A stretch of DNA of 63,056 bases, taken from assembly GCF_008041835.1 (NCBI RefSeq), contig NZ_VRYE01000028.1, positions 1 through 63,056 of the forward strand, in the 5' to 3' direction. The notes beneath the pieces are model-generated. The model saw only the letters and a program-made list of their open reading frames with translations. It was not told the origin of the DNA and ran no database searches. A program made the translations under genes and the position numbers. How positions within the stretch are numbered: position 1 is the first letter of the stretch; every line of letters starts with the position of its first letter. Shown here one piece after another: positions 15,492 through 23,255 of the stretch. This DNA comes from Ectopseudomonas mendocina. Its GTDB lineage: Bacteria > Pseudomonadota > Gammaproteobacteria > Pseudomonadales > Pseudomonadaceae.

Positions 15492-16229
15492 ATGACCCAG
15501 AATCCCAACCCCTTTGTACGCGGCTACTGGAATCTGAAAATCGTCCGAACGCTGTGCATCAGCTACGAGGACGGAAGCCCGCATGTGTGGCGAAACATCC
15601 ACGCAAGCCAACAGCACCTCTCCGACGAGGAGCTGGTTTCTTCCCCCTGCATCGTCACCAGCGACTTCGCGGTGGTCAGGAATGGCATTGAGCCTGTCAG
15701 TGCCGAACTGATGGCCGAATGCGATGCCATTGAAGGCGTCAGCGGCGAAGGCGTGGTGGGTGCCGTGGTTTATGCCATCCATGGCGACGACCTGGACGGT
15801 CGCCCGATCCACGTCGGTGATACCTATTCGGCCGAGGCCGCGCGAGACGTGGTGCAGCGGTTGAGTTTCGAGACCGGCTATTACAGCCGATGCTGGGAAA
15901 TCAGCAGCGCGCACATCAGCCAGGAAACCGGCCAGTACCTGGCCAGCCTAGCTGACCTTGCGACACCGGAGGCCTTTCTGTTCATCGCCTTCCGGGTTCC
16001 ATACAGCCCGGCGATTGGCGTCAAGCTGATTTCCACGCCCTGGACAGACAAGAACCTGGAGTATGCCGAGGGCATCAGTGCGGAGCAGCTTCAGCAGGAG
16101 CACCGAGACAAGGGCATGCCTGACGACCTGGCGAACATCCTTGAATTGGCCGGCCAGGCCGATGTGCGCATCCTCATCCTAGATGCTGACGCACCCGCGC
16201 TACTGGGCCTGCCACTGGCCGAGATCTAG
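15492..16229 (+). CDS. Hypothetical ICE protein, possibly DUF5983
   Basis: 245 residues from the ATG at 15492, with GGAGAAATCCT upstream. The N-terminal part includes YWNLKIVRTLCISYEDGSPH; the middle and C-terminal part (SSAHISQETGQYLASLADL, EAFLFIAFRVPYSPAIGVKL) is reminiscent of DUF5983, a domain of unknown function seen in mobile elements. No catalytic motif, signal peptide or membrane segment is visible. The C-terminal ILILDADAPALLGLPL segment is strongly hydrophobic but too interrupted for a membrane helix. Confidence 0.6.
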   Translation: MTQNPNPFVRGYWNLKIVRTLCISYEDGSPHVWRNIHASQQHLSDEELVSSPCIVTSDFAVVRNGIEPVSAELMAECDAIEGVSGEGVVGAVVYAIHGDDLDGRPIHVGDTYSAEAARDVVQRLSFETGYYSRCWEISSAHISQETGQYLASLADLATPEAFLFIAFRVPYSPAIGVKLISTPWTDKNLEYAEGISAEQLQQEHRDKGMPDDLANILELAGQADVRILILDADAPALLGLPLAEI

Positions 16230-16325
16230 CAGACGCGCGACGCGCAAGCCTTCCCCTTTATCCCCCACATGCCAGCCCGCCTCCCACCAGGAGCTGGGCC
16301 GGTTCAATTCCATAGGAGCAATCTC

Positions 16326-16604
16326 ATGTTCCCCGATCTCATCTCGCCTACGCCTGACTTCGAGAATCAGCTTGGAGCCTGCGTTAACGCCATGAGCCAG
16401 AACGACGCCATCGGCCAGATTCTGGTGTTCGAGCGCATGAGCGGCACGCTGCACGTGCGCCATATCGACAGCGCCGATCTGATGGACACCGACATTGACG
16501 ACTACGAAATGGTCGTGTTTGACGGTGGCAATACAACCGGCGACACGTGGAAACACGTGTTTTTCCCACGTCAGCGCGAACACTATTTCGTGTACGAAGC
16601 CTGA
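16326..16604 (+). CDS. Small acidic hypothetical protein
   Basis: 92 residues, MFPDLISPTPDFENQLGACV to QREHYFVYEA, with AGGAG upstream. It is acidic in the middle (DSADLMDTDIDDYE). No domain is recognised. It is followed at once by an intrinsic terminator (16612-16635), so it is probably a short transcription unit with the preceding gene. Confidence 0.65.
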   Translation: MFPDLISPTPDFENQLGACVNAMSQNDAIGQILVFERMSGTLHVRHIDSADLMDTDIDDYEMVVFDGGNTTGDTWKHVFFPRQREHYFVYEA

Positions 16605-16611
16605 CATCTCC

Positions 16612-16635
16612 AGCCCCTTTCGAGGGGCTTTTTCT
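16612..16635 (+). terminator. Intrinsic terminator
   Basis: AGCCCC at 16612-16617 pairs with GGGGCT at 16624-16629, followed by TTTTCTTG, eight bases after the stop codon of the 92-residue gene. Confidence 0.8.
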
Positions 16636-16722
16636 TGCCCACAGCGCTGGAAAGCGGGTGCGATGAGGTGCCGTTTCCTGCGGGCGGGCCGCTCACTCCG
16701 AGGCCATTCTTGCTCCATGTTC

Positions 16723-16817
16723 GTCGGCGTTGCCGACACATGCCCAGGCAGCCGAGACCTTCAAGGCTGCAGGTGCGGGAAACCGTGCTGGTCGATGCTT
16801 TCCACGGACGTACCGCG
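16723..16817 (+). promoter_or_regulatory. Repeated multi-hairpin RNA element, copy B
   Basis: GTCGGC-GTT-GCCGAC (16723-16737), ACATGCCCAG, GCAGCC/GGCTGC (16748-16770), and GTGCGG-GAAA-CCGTGC (16773-16788, a GNRA-type loop with two G-T pairs), then GATGCTTTCC. The 3' outer stem of the other copies is replaced here by a GGACG/CGTCC hairpin (16806-16820). The 270-residue gene starts at 16894. Confidence 0.55.
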
Positions 16818-16825
16818 TCCATCCA

Positions 16826-16880
16826 CACCACCCACAAGGGACCTCTCCCTTGCGGGTGGGGAATCCCTTGTTTCTTCCTC
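16826..16880 (+). promoter_or_regulatory. Leader with mutually exclusive hairpins
   Basis: CAAGGG at 16835-16840 can pair with CCCTTG at 16847-16852 or, extended to ACAAGGGA/TCCCTTGT, with 16864-16871; the second pairing is followed by TTCTTCCTC and then the AAGGAG of the next gene. Two alternative pairings just before a ribosome binding site resemble an attenuator. No regulator is known. Confidence 0.4.
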
Positions 16881-16893
16881 AAGGAGATTCCCT

Positions 16894-17706
16894 ATGGACC
16901 GTTCCCTCATCAAATCCATGATGCCTTCGCTTGTCGCAGGCCACGTGCCCCGCAACGTGCGGTCGTTCAAGTACCGCGTGTTCGACGATCAGCCGCAGTC
17001 TTCGACATTGGGCTTCGCCATCGACCCCCAGCCCTTCGACGGGAAGGTAATCGCCATCACCGACGACGCCATCGTCGTCAAGCTCAAACCCAGCGAATTC
17101 GCTGTGCTCGATTCCAAGCTGGTGACTACCGTCCCCGACGAAGGCGCCAAGGTGCATGTCCAACCCTACGCACGGCACCGTTTCGATGGGCTGCGCGCGG
17201 ACACCCCGGAAGAGCGCACCGAGATGACGTCCGACGGGGTTCCCTACACCGTCAAGACGCACATCCTCGGCTCTGCGCCGGCCAAGCTGCCCATCCCCGA
17301 GCCGCAGTGCATGGAACTGGGCCAGCTCATCCAGCAGTTGGAGGAAATGCCGGCGCCCGATGGCTTCCGGCGGATCACCCACATGCTGGTCGATGCGGGT
17401 GCCCGGGACTTCACCTGGGTCGATCCCAAGCCTTCCAAGATCATCGAGACACCTCCTGCGATCAGCTTCACGGTCTCGACCGCGAAGTTCGAGGGACGGG
17501 TGACGGTGCTGTACGACCGAGGCGGCGACACCTATGTGGTGGAGCTACACCGCGACGGCGATTTGGTCGACCGGCATGACGAGGTGTATTTCGACATGCT
17601 CGGCGAAGTGCTGGAGCGACTCGTCGACGACGGACGTTGGCGCCTGATCGATGTGAGCGTGATCGACGCCAAGGCTACCCGGCAGCGCCAGGCGGTACCG
17701 GCATGA
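16894..17706 (+). CDS. Hypothetical ICE core protein
   Basis: 270 residues starting MDRSLIKSMMPSLVAGHVPR, with AAGGAG eight bases upstream. The N-terminal half has an OB/SH3-like, beta-rich feel (RSFKYRVFDDQPQSSTLGF, GKVIAITDDAIVVKLKPSEFAVLD). The C-terminal half has FTVSTAKFEGRVTVLYDRGGDTYVVEL and a helical end. No family is recognised with certainty. It is preceded by RNA element copy B and an attenuator-like leader, and stands as its own unit. Confidence 0.65.
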   Translation: MDRSLIKSMMPSLVAGHVPRNVRSFKYRVFDDQPQSSTLGFAIDPQPFDGKVIAITDDAIVVKLKPSEFAVLDSKLVTTVPDEGAKVHVQPYARHRFDGLRADTPEERTEMTSDGVPYTVKTHILGSAPAKLPIPEPQCMELGQLIQQLEEMPAPDGFRRITHMLVDAGARDFTWVDPKPSKIIETPPAISFTVSTAKFEGRVTVLYDRGGDTYVVELHRDGDLVDRHDEVYFDMLGEVLERLVDDGRWRLIDVSVIDAKATRQRQAVPA

Positions 17707-17789
17707 CCCTGGGAACCGAATCCTGGGGGCTCTTCGGCTGACACGAGGCTCCCTCACGTCGTTTCAGCCCATTGACCATGTGCCCCACA

Positions 17790-17824
17790 GGCTCTCCATC
17801 CATCCGGGTGGAGGGCCTTTTCTC
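17790..17824 (+). terminator. Terminator-like hairpin in the DUF3085 leader
   Basis: GGCTCTCCA at 17790-17798 pairs with TGGAGGGCC at 17809-17817 with one mismatch, followed by TTTTCTCT. It is only 25 bases before the next start codon, so it may act as an attenuator. Confidence 0.55.
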
Positions 17825-17848
17825 TATTCCACACAGGAGATTTCAACC

Positions 17849-18202
17849 ATGTCACTGCGATTCAGAGGCTCCGACCTGCGCCCCGTGCTGACCGAGGCGA
17901 TCGCTGGTCAATGCCGCGTCATCCTGGTCAAGGACCAGGGCGTGTACTTCCTCGCCGAGCAGGGAGAGCGCCGCCCGGATGGGCGTGTGAAGCTGCTGGC
18001 CTATGCCGTCGGCTGCAACCCGGATACCGACCCGTTCGACGACTGGTGGGAACTGGCGCGCGCCGAACTGGGCGGCGACGACTTCGCGGAGTACTTCGAC
18101 CCGGAGGACGGCGTATTCACGCGCATTCTGCACACCGCAGACGACCTGATGCTGGCCGCCACAGCCACACATCTGTCACTGGAGGTAGTTCCTCCCGCAT
18201 AG
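17849..18202 (+). CDS. DUF3085 family protein
   Basis: 117 residues from the ATG at 17849 (AGGAG ten bases upstream). MSLRFRGSDLRPVLTEAI, RVILVKDQGVYFLAEQGER and YAVGCNPDTDPFDDWWELARAE fit DUF3085, a small family found in conjugative elements. Soluble, acidic, of unknown function. It lies between a terminator-like hairpin upstream and a strong terminator downstream (18229), so it is probably transcribed alone. Confidence 0.8.
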   Translation: MSLRFRGSDLRPVLTEAIAGQCRVILVKDQGVYFLAEQGERRPDGRVKLLAYAVGCNPDTDPFDDWWELARAELGGDDFAEYFDPEDGVFTRILHTADDLMLAATATHLSLEVVPPA

Positions 18203-18228
18203 GGCGGCAACTGACGCTCGCCCCTAGC

Positions 18229-18254
18229 AGCCCCCGCACCGGGGGCTTTCTTTT
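18229..18254 (+). terminator. Intrinsic terminator
   Basis: AGCCCCCG at 18229-18236 pairs with CGGGGGCT at 18240-18247, followed by TTCTTTTG. It ends the DUF3085 unit. Confidence 0.85.
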
Positions 18255-18348
18255 GCGCTGAACCGGGCTGCGTGGACAAAGGGAAACTCCCGGATGCCAA
18301 TTGATTGCTGCCGCGCGCACAAGGGCCGCCCATGCTGACCCCATGCCT

Positions 18349-18480
18349 GCTGACGTTGTCAGCGACATGCCAGGCAACCATCGGTCTTCGAGGTTGCGGC
18401 GCAGTTTCCACTGCGTGACCGAGCCAGCTCGCACCGCATCCATACGCGAGCGGCCACCAGTCTCTGGTGGTGGATGCTTT
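18349..18480 (+). promoter_or_regulatory. Repeated multi-hairpin RNA element, copy C
   Basis: GCTGAC-GTT-GTCAGC (18349-18363), GACATGCCAG, GCAACC/GGTTGC (18374-18397), CGCAGT/ACTGCG (18400-18415), and an outer stem GCATCC (18436-18441) / GGATGC (18472-18477) enclosing CCACCAG/CTGGTGG (18454-18470). TTTCG follows. It lies in the 365-base gap before the DUF3577 gene, 91 bases from its start. Confidence 0.65.
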
Positions 18481-18567
18481 CGCCTTATCAACCCAGCGCG
18501 GGGTTACGCACCTTTCCCCGCATGCGTGGGCTCGGTGTGTCTCCGCTTTTCCCAATGGAGATTCACC

Positions 18568-19497
18568 ATGAACACCACGTCCAACCAGAAATCGTATTTC
18601 GACCTCCACACATCGGGCATCGGCTACATCCAGCGTGTCCGTGAAGTGCCCGTCAGGGGCGGCCGCCGTGCGCAGCCCTTCCTGGCATGCACCATCGCCG
18701 CGCTGGTCGGCCCCGCCAGGGACCCCAGCTACCGCTACTTCGACGTCAAGGTCTCGGGTGCCGAGGCCAAGAAGCTCGTTCAGCGCTACATCGGCGTTGA
18801 CGATTCCAAGCAGCGCCCGCTGGTGCGCTTCCGCCTCGGCGACCTTTGGGGCGATGCGTACATCCGCGACAAGGGCGAAAACCAGGGCAAGGCCGCCGCG
18901 TCCCTCAAGGCGCGACTGCTCAAAGCCGAGCTGATCGAGCGGGCCGAACTGGCTTCGATCGAGCAGCACGAACTGATTACCCGTGGCATCGGCTACCTCA
19001 ACCGTGTCAAGGACGTCACCCCGAAAGCCGGTGACGCGTTCCTCTCTTGCACCGTCGCCGCGCTGGCCGGACCTGTCGATGAACCAGAATATCGGTACTT
19101 CGACACGATCGTCGTCACCCCTGAAGCCGAGCATCTGGTTCGCCGATGCGTGCAGGCCATCGAAGGGGATCGCAAGGTGCTGATCGCCTTCCGTCTCAAC
19201 GACATGAAGATCGATCCGTACATCCGTACCAAGGGCGAGCACGCTGGGGAACCGGCCGCAAGCCTGGAATCGACGCTGATCCACATCGGTCTGATCAAAA
19301 TCGATGGCACCCAGGTCTATCCGACGAGCCAGGGGCAAGCCGAGGCGCCAACGGTAGAGGACGCACCCGCGCCCGAAGCCGACAACGCTATCGATACTGC
19401 CGCCGACGCCGTTTCCGACCTACCTGTCGAGCCCGCCGAGCGCGAGCCCGAGGGCGAAGTCGAGGAGCAGGAGCCGGCCTTGGTTGCTTCGTTCTGA
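18568..19497 (+). CDS. Tandem DUF3577 (STY4534-like) protein
   Basis: 309 residues with two copies of one module. Module 1 (about 14-122) has GIGYIQRVREV, FLACTIAALVGPARDPSYRYFD and DLWGDAYIRDKGENQG. Module 2 (about 137-255) has GIGYLNRVKDV, FLSCTVAALAGPVDEPEYRYFD and DMKIDPYIRTKGEHAG. This is the DUF3577/STY4534 family, described as an ICE replication protein; the fold is probably OB-like. A long acidic tail (EDAPAPEADNA to EEQEPALVASF) follows. Tandem OB folds with an acidic tail would suit single-strand DNA binding and protein docking, which is inference. GGAG precedes the start. It follows RNA element copy C. Confidence 0.82.
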   Translation: MNTTSNQKSYFDLHTSGIGYIQRVREVPVRGGRRAQPFLACTIAALVGPARDPSYRYFDVKVSGAEAKKLVQRYIGVDDSKQRPLVRFRLGDLWGDAYIRDKGENQGKAAASLKARLLKAELIERAELASIEQHELITRGIGYLNRVKDVTPKAGDAFLSCTVAALAGPVDEPEYRYFDTIVVTPEAEHLVRRCVQAIEGDRKVLIAFRLNDMKIDPYIRTKGEHAGEPAASLESTLIHIGLIKIDGTQVYPTSQGQAEAPTVEDAPAPEADNAIDTAADAVSDLPVEPAEREPEGEVEEQEPALVASF

Positions 19498-19649
19498 TCC
19501 GGCATGGCCCCCCACGGGGCCTTGTCGCTTCTCCTCCCCCGCATCCGCCGCGTCCCCAAGACGCCGAAGGTGCTTGCGTCTTTTCATCCCCCGAGTCCCG
19601 CGTGGTCACACGACCGCGCGGTTATCGCATTTCTCAAAGGAGATTAGCC

Positions 19650-20477
19650 ATGTCTCTGGCATCCCGTTTTGCTCCGCAATCCCCGATCTTGCGCTCCGAT
19701 CACCCACTCTCGGACGACCGTATTCGTGCCGTTGTTCCCTCGATCTTTGCCGACGCTCCGCATGGGAGCCGGTCCGATCGGTATGCCTACATACCGACCT
19801 CGGTCGTGCTGACCAGGTTGCGCCAGGAGGGTTTCGAGCCCTTCATGGTGTGCCAGACGCGCGTGCGCAACGAGGATCGGCGCGAGTACACCAAGCATCT
19901 CATCCGACTTCGCCATGCAAGCCAGATCAACGGCGACGAGGCGAACGAGATCATCCTGCTCAACAGCCACGACGGCACGAGCAGCTACCAGATGCTTGCC
20001 GGCATGTTCCGGTTCGTCTGCCACAACGGCCTGGTCTGCGGTGACACCACCGCTGACATCCGCGTTCCTCACAAGGGCGACGTGGCAAACCAGGTGATCG
20101 AAGGTGCCTACGAGGTTCTCGAAGGCTTCGAGCGCGTGCAGGACGCGCGCGATGCGATGCGCACCATCACCCTCGATGAGGGCGAAGCGGAAATCTTTGC
20201 GAACTCCGCGCTCGCACTCAAGTACGACGACCCGGCCAAGTCCACGCCTGTCACGGAGAGTCAACTTCTGGCGCCTAGGCGCTGGGACGACCGCAAGAAC
20301 GACCTGTGGGCCGTCTTCAACCGCGTCCAGGAGAACCTCGTCAAAGGGGGACTGAATGGGCGCTCGGCCAACGGCCGCAATCAACGCACCCGCCCGGTGC
20401 AAGGAATCGACCAGAACCTGCGCCTGAACCGGGCGTTGTGGCTGCTGGCCGAAGGCATGCGCCAGCTCAAGGCGTGA
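19650..20477 (+). CDS. DUF932 family protein
   Basis: 275 residues, MSLASRFAPQSPILRSDHPL, with AAAGGAG 8-14 bases upstream. The YIPTSVVLTRLRQEGFEPFMVCQTRV, HLIRLRH and EIILLNSHDGTSSYQMLAGMFRFVCHNGLVCG segments identify DUF932, common on plasmids and ICEs. A conserved MLAGMFRFVCxNGL motif suggests a defined fold but no reaction is established. The C-terminus NGRNQRTRPVQGIDQNLRLNRALWLL is conserved in this family. It is followed by a hairpin GGACCTCG/CGAGGTCC (20486-20512). Confidence 0.85.
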   Translation: MSLASRFAPQSPILRSDHPLSDDRIRAVVPSIFADAPHGSRSDRYAYIPTSVVLTRLRQEGFEPFMVCQTRVRNEDRREYTKHLIRLRHASQINGDEANEIILLNSHDGTSSYQMLAGMFRFVCHNGLVCGDTTADIRVPHKGDVANQVIEGAYEVLEGFERVQDARDAMRTITLDEGEAEIFANSALALKYDDPAKSTPVTESQLLAPRRWDDRKNDLWAVFNRVQENLVKGGLNGRSANGRNQRTRPVQGIDQNLRLNRALWLLAEGMRQLKA

Positions 20478-20572
20478 TGCCAAGCGGACCTCGCCCAGCT
20501 CGGACGAGGTCCATTTCCTCTCATCCACCGGGTGCCGTCGGCGGCCCGCTATTCATCATCAGGAGAACCAAC

Positions 20573-21262
20573 ATGGCAACCACATCGGCGCCCGAGCAAT
20601 CGGTATCGCCCATCATTGTTCCGGGCCAGCTCACGCTGCGCACCATACGCGGCAAGAACGGCCCGTTCACCGTCGGCCGCCTTGTCACCCCCATTGGCAA
20701 GTTCGCGGTCAAGGATGCGGAGCTGGAGCAGTACCCCGAAGGAAAATACGACGGGGAATTCATCATCCGCTACATCTTTCCGAAGTCCTATCCGGTCGGC
20801 GACGGCATGCGGTTCGAGATCCGTGCCAACTTGGACGGAATGACGCTCAACGGCATCGACAAACTGAGCCGCGACGAAGCCCGCAGCTTCGCCACCCAGG
20901 ACGTCGATCCACTCGATGAAGAGCTGGGGACGCAGCCTGCGGCAACGCCGGCCAAGCCCGCCAGAACGTCCAGGCCCGCCAAACCTGCACCCGTGCAGGC
21001 GTCCGCTGACCCGCTGGTCGATACCACCCCCTTCGGCGTGGATGCGCCACCGCCCGCCGCGACCGCTGCCCCTGGCAGCATCGAAGACGGCGACGCCGCG
21101 CTGTTCGGCCTGCTGTGGCCGCTGGGCGAGTCCGTGAAATTGGATTCAACCATCGACCGCCGCGCCCTGCGCACACAGATCGCCCGCCTGGGCGAACTGG
21201 GCTACGCGCTGGACTTCAAGACGCAGGAATGGAGCCGCCAGGCCGAACTGCAACCTGCGTGA
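20573..21262 (+). CDS. DUF3275 family protein
   Basis: 229 residues. The N-terminal 110 residues (VPGQLTLRTIRGKNGPFTVGRLVTPIG to MRFEIRANLDGMTLNGI) form the DUF3275 domain, probably beta-rich. A Pro/Ala linker (about 117-155) precedes a short C-terminal helical domain (FGLLWPLGESVKLDSTIDRRALRTQI). AGGAG lies nine bases upstream of the ATG. Function unknown; the domain is restricted to ICE backbones of this type. The two-domain layout with a flexible linker suggests an adaptor. Confidence 0.8.
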   Translation: MATTSAPEQSVSPIIVPGQLTLRTIRGKNGPFTVGRLVTPIGKFAVKDAELEQYPEGKYDGEFIIRYIFPKSYPVGDGMRFEIRANLDGMTLNGIDKLSRDEARSFATQDVDPLDEELGTQPAATPAKPARTSRPAKPAPVQASADPLVDTTPFGVDAPPPAATAAPGSIEDGDAALFGLLWPLGESVKLDSTIDRRALRTQIARLGELGYALDFKTQEWSRQAELQPA

Positions 21263-21299
21263 TCGCAGACGCCGCATCCGCGGTGTTCTTCATCCACCC

Positions 21300-21341
21300 G
21301 CCGGGGTTCCTTCCCCATGCGGGGGAGGCCCCGGCTTTCTT
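21300..21341 (+). terminator. Nested terminator-like hairpin in a leader
   Basis: GCCGGGG (21300-21306) pairs with CCCCGGC (21329-21335) around an inner TTCCCC/GGGGGA stem, followed by TTTCTTCT. The next start codon is 16 bases on, so this hairpin may gate the downstream gene. Confidence 0.55.
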
Positions 21342-21356
21342 CTGGAGGTCTTCATC

Positions 21357-21680
21357 ATGTCCACCATCGCTTGCGATACCCCCCGTTTAACGCTGGATGA
21401 AATCGCGTGGCGGGCTCTTTGCAGGACGGCTGCCGAACACGCCCAGCGTGGTTGCGGCCTGTCCTGGGATCACTGGGTCACGCTTTTCAGTTCGGAGATC
21501 GACGCGCAGACCAGTCGATTGCCGGAAGACCAGCGCATTCAAGCGCTGAAAATCGCAGCCCAGGAATGGGACTACGCAACACCTGCCGAACGGCAGGAAA
21601 CCCAGGACTGGAATGCCGCGAATGGCTACTGCTCACACGGCATTGAACTGGGCTGCTGCCCGGCCGGATGCGGTTCATAG
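21357..21680 (+). CDS. Hypothetical cysteine-containing ICE protein
   Basis: 107 residues, MSTIACDTPRLTLDEIAWRA to GIELGCCPAGCGS, with GGAGG ten bases upstream. Seven cysteines (about residues 6, 16, 27, 92, 99, 100 and 104) include a C-terminal CSHGIELGCCPAGC cluster that could bind a metal. No family is recognised. A nested hairpin immediately before the ribosome binding site suggests control at the RNA level. Confidence 0.65.
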   Translation: MSTIACDTPRLTLDEIAWRALCRTAAEHAQRGCGLSWDHWVTLFSSEIDAQTSRLPEDQRIQALKIAAQEWDYATPAERQETQDWNAANGYCSHGIELGCCPAGCGS

Positions 21681-21782
21681 GCTGCACTGAGTTCCATCGC
21701 CGCACACGCGGCATTTCATCACCCGCTGGGGGTTCCTCCCCACGGGGAGGCCTTCCGGCTCCACTTTTTCAGGAGGCCTCTC

Positions 21783-22190
21783 ATGGGCTGGTATTTCTCT
21801 CCCCAATCGCGGTCTGAATTGATCGCGGAACTGATCGCACCGCAAGAGACCGAGCGCGCCAGCGTCAAGGTCATCGCTCACGCCCTGCGCGGCAACGTGC
21901 TGTGGTCCGTGGTCGAAATGACCGCCAAGGTCGAAGGCGTGCATCGTGATCTCGCGCCGGGCCAGTCCCTGCGCTACATCCGCTGCGATCTGCTGGAACG
22001 CAGCGGCATCCAGTGGGGCTACAAGCCGCTGGAAGAGTCCATGCACCCGTACTATTACTCGTGCCCACTGTCCTATCTGGACCTCGCACCGGAGCAGTCC
22101 GCCGACTGGCGTGCAGGCGTTCGCGCTTACCACGCACGGCGGCGCACACCCACGGCTGTCACGGCACCCGCCGCGACGCTGTTGGCCTGA
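21783..22190 (+). CDS. Hypothetical protein, DUF6927-like
   Basis: 135 residues, MGWYFSPQSRSELIAELIAP, with AGGAGG seven to twelve bases upstream. The segments KVIAHALRGNVLWSVVE, IRCDLLERSGIQWGYKPLEESMHPYYYSCPLSYLDL are characteristic of a small family (DUF6927) in conjugative elements. Mostly beta-rich, soluble, unknown function. It is followed after 16 bases by the next gene and probably cotranscribed with it. Confidence 0.65.
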   Translation: MGWYFSPQSRSELIAELIAPQETERASVKVIAHALRGNVLWSVVEMTAKVEGVHRDLAPGQSLRYIRCDLLERSGIQWGYKPLEESMHPYYYSCPLSYLDLAPEQSADWRAGVRAYHARRRTPTAVTAPAATLLA

Positions 22191-22206
22191 GCCAGGAGGA
22201 ACCGAC

Positions 22207-22467
22207 ATGGACCTGATTCTGGCTGCGCTCTCACCCTCGCTGCTGGCACTCGTTGAAGGAAGTTTGTCCAACGACGAAGTGTCTTCTGACGAGGAGATGC
22301 TGGAGTACTTCATCAGCAACGGCCTCACCGAGGAACAGGCGCGGCAGGCACTGACCTACCGCGACCAGTACCTCAACAACATCTACCTGGACGGCTTCAC
22401 GCCGATCACCGCGGTGGACGAGGCGCTTCACTTCAACCCGCACACCCGGCAGTTCGAGCCGGACTGA
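22207..22467 (+). CDS. Small acidic hypothetical protein
   Basis: 86 residues, MDLILAALSPSLLALVEGSL to FNPHTRQFEPD, with AGGAGG upstream of the ATG. Strongly acidic and helical (SNDEVSSDEEMLEYF); GLTEEQARQALTYRDQY looks like a UBA/helix-hairpin type segment. No known family. It pairs with the DUF6927-like gene, 16 bases apart. Confidence 0.65.
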   Translation: MDLILAALSPSLLALVEGSLSNDEVSSDEEMLEYFISNGLTEEQARQALTYRDQYLNNIYLDGFTPITAVDEALHFNPHTRQFEPD

Positions 22468-22543
22468 GCGGTTTTCTTCCACCCCCTGGGGCAGTACTTG
22501 CCCCAGCGGGCGGTGCTGTTCCCGTTTATCCGAGGACACCACC

Positions 22544-23191
22544 ATGCCCGCAAACACTTCTTCCACGCTGTACCGCATCGACGAATGCCCGGACGTGATG
22601 GCCGACGCCTGCGTCGGCGATGACCAGGGCAACCTGATCTTCCTGTCCATCTGGGCGCGCGACACCGCCGTCCAGCAGTTCCTCGCTCGCCTGACCCTCG
22701 GGCGCGACGAGCAGGGACTGGACCAGTTCCACGTCATCACCGACCAGGGCGGCAGCGTCCCGGTGTTCATCGGCAACGTCGATCGTCTGGAAAAGCGCAT
22801 CACGCGCGCCTACCGGCGAACGCTGTTCGGTTCGCTGTCCAACGTGTGGCTGTTCGACCGGCGTTGCGTGAAGCCCGACAAGGCCAACGCCAGCGCATTG
22901 GCACTGCTGCCACGCGACAGCGCCCACCGGCTTGACCGCCTGTGGATGTTGGTGCGGGACACCTGCCCGTTGCCGCTGCTCGACCACTGGCGCGAGACCG
23001 TGCTGGACCTGCTGCAAAGCCGCGAGATGCTGGCCCGCCTTCCGTTTGCCCTCGGGCCGCTGGAAGGCCATCGGCTCGCCATCGACGTGCCGGCGCTGAC
23101 CATGGCGCTGGGCTCCCTGATCCGCAGTGACGCGCTCACCGCCTATCCCTATCCGGCCAAGATTTGGACACCGGAAGCGGTATCGGCTTGA
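22544..23191 (+). CDS. Hypothetical ICE core protein
   Basis: 215 residues, MPANTSSTLYRIDECPDVMA to KIWTPEAVSA. No domain is recognised. The first half appears beta-rich (GNLIFLSIWARDTAVQQFLARLTLG), the second helical, including LRSDALTAYPYPAKIW-like ends. Upstream is a hairpin CTGGGGCA/TGCCCCAG (22488-22508) in the leader, then CGAGGACACCACC before the ATG. It stands between leader hairpins on both sides. Confidence 0.65.
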   Translation: MPANTSSTLYRIDECPDVMADACVGDDQGNLIFLSIWARDTAVQQFLARLTLGRDEQGLDQFHVITDQGGSVPVFIGNVDRLEKRITRAYRRTLFGSLSNVWLFDRRCVKPDKANASALALLPRDSAHRLDRLWMLVRDTCPLPLLDHWRETVLDLLQSREMLARLPFALGPLEGHRLAIDVPALTMALGSLIRSDALTAYPYPAKIWTPEAVSA

Positions 23192-23200
23192 CCCACCCTC

Positions 23201-23231
23201 GGAGGCACGCCTCGGCGTGCTTCCGTCTTTC
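23201..23231 (+). terminator. Terminator-like hairpin in a leader
   Basis: GGAGGCACGC (23201-23210) pairs with GCGTGCTTCC (23215-23224) with one G-T pair and a four-base loop, followed by GTCTTTC. It is 25 bases before the next start. Confidence 0.55.
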
Positions 23232-23255
23232 ATCCCCGCCAACCAGGAGACTTCC

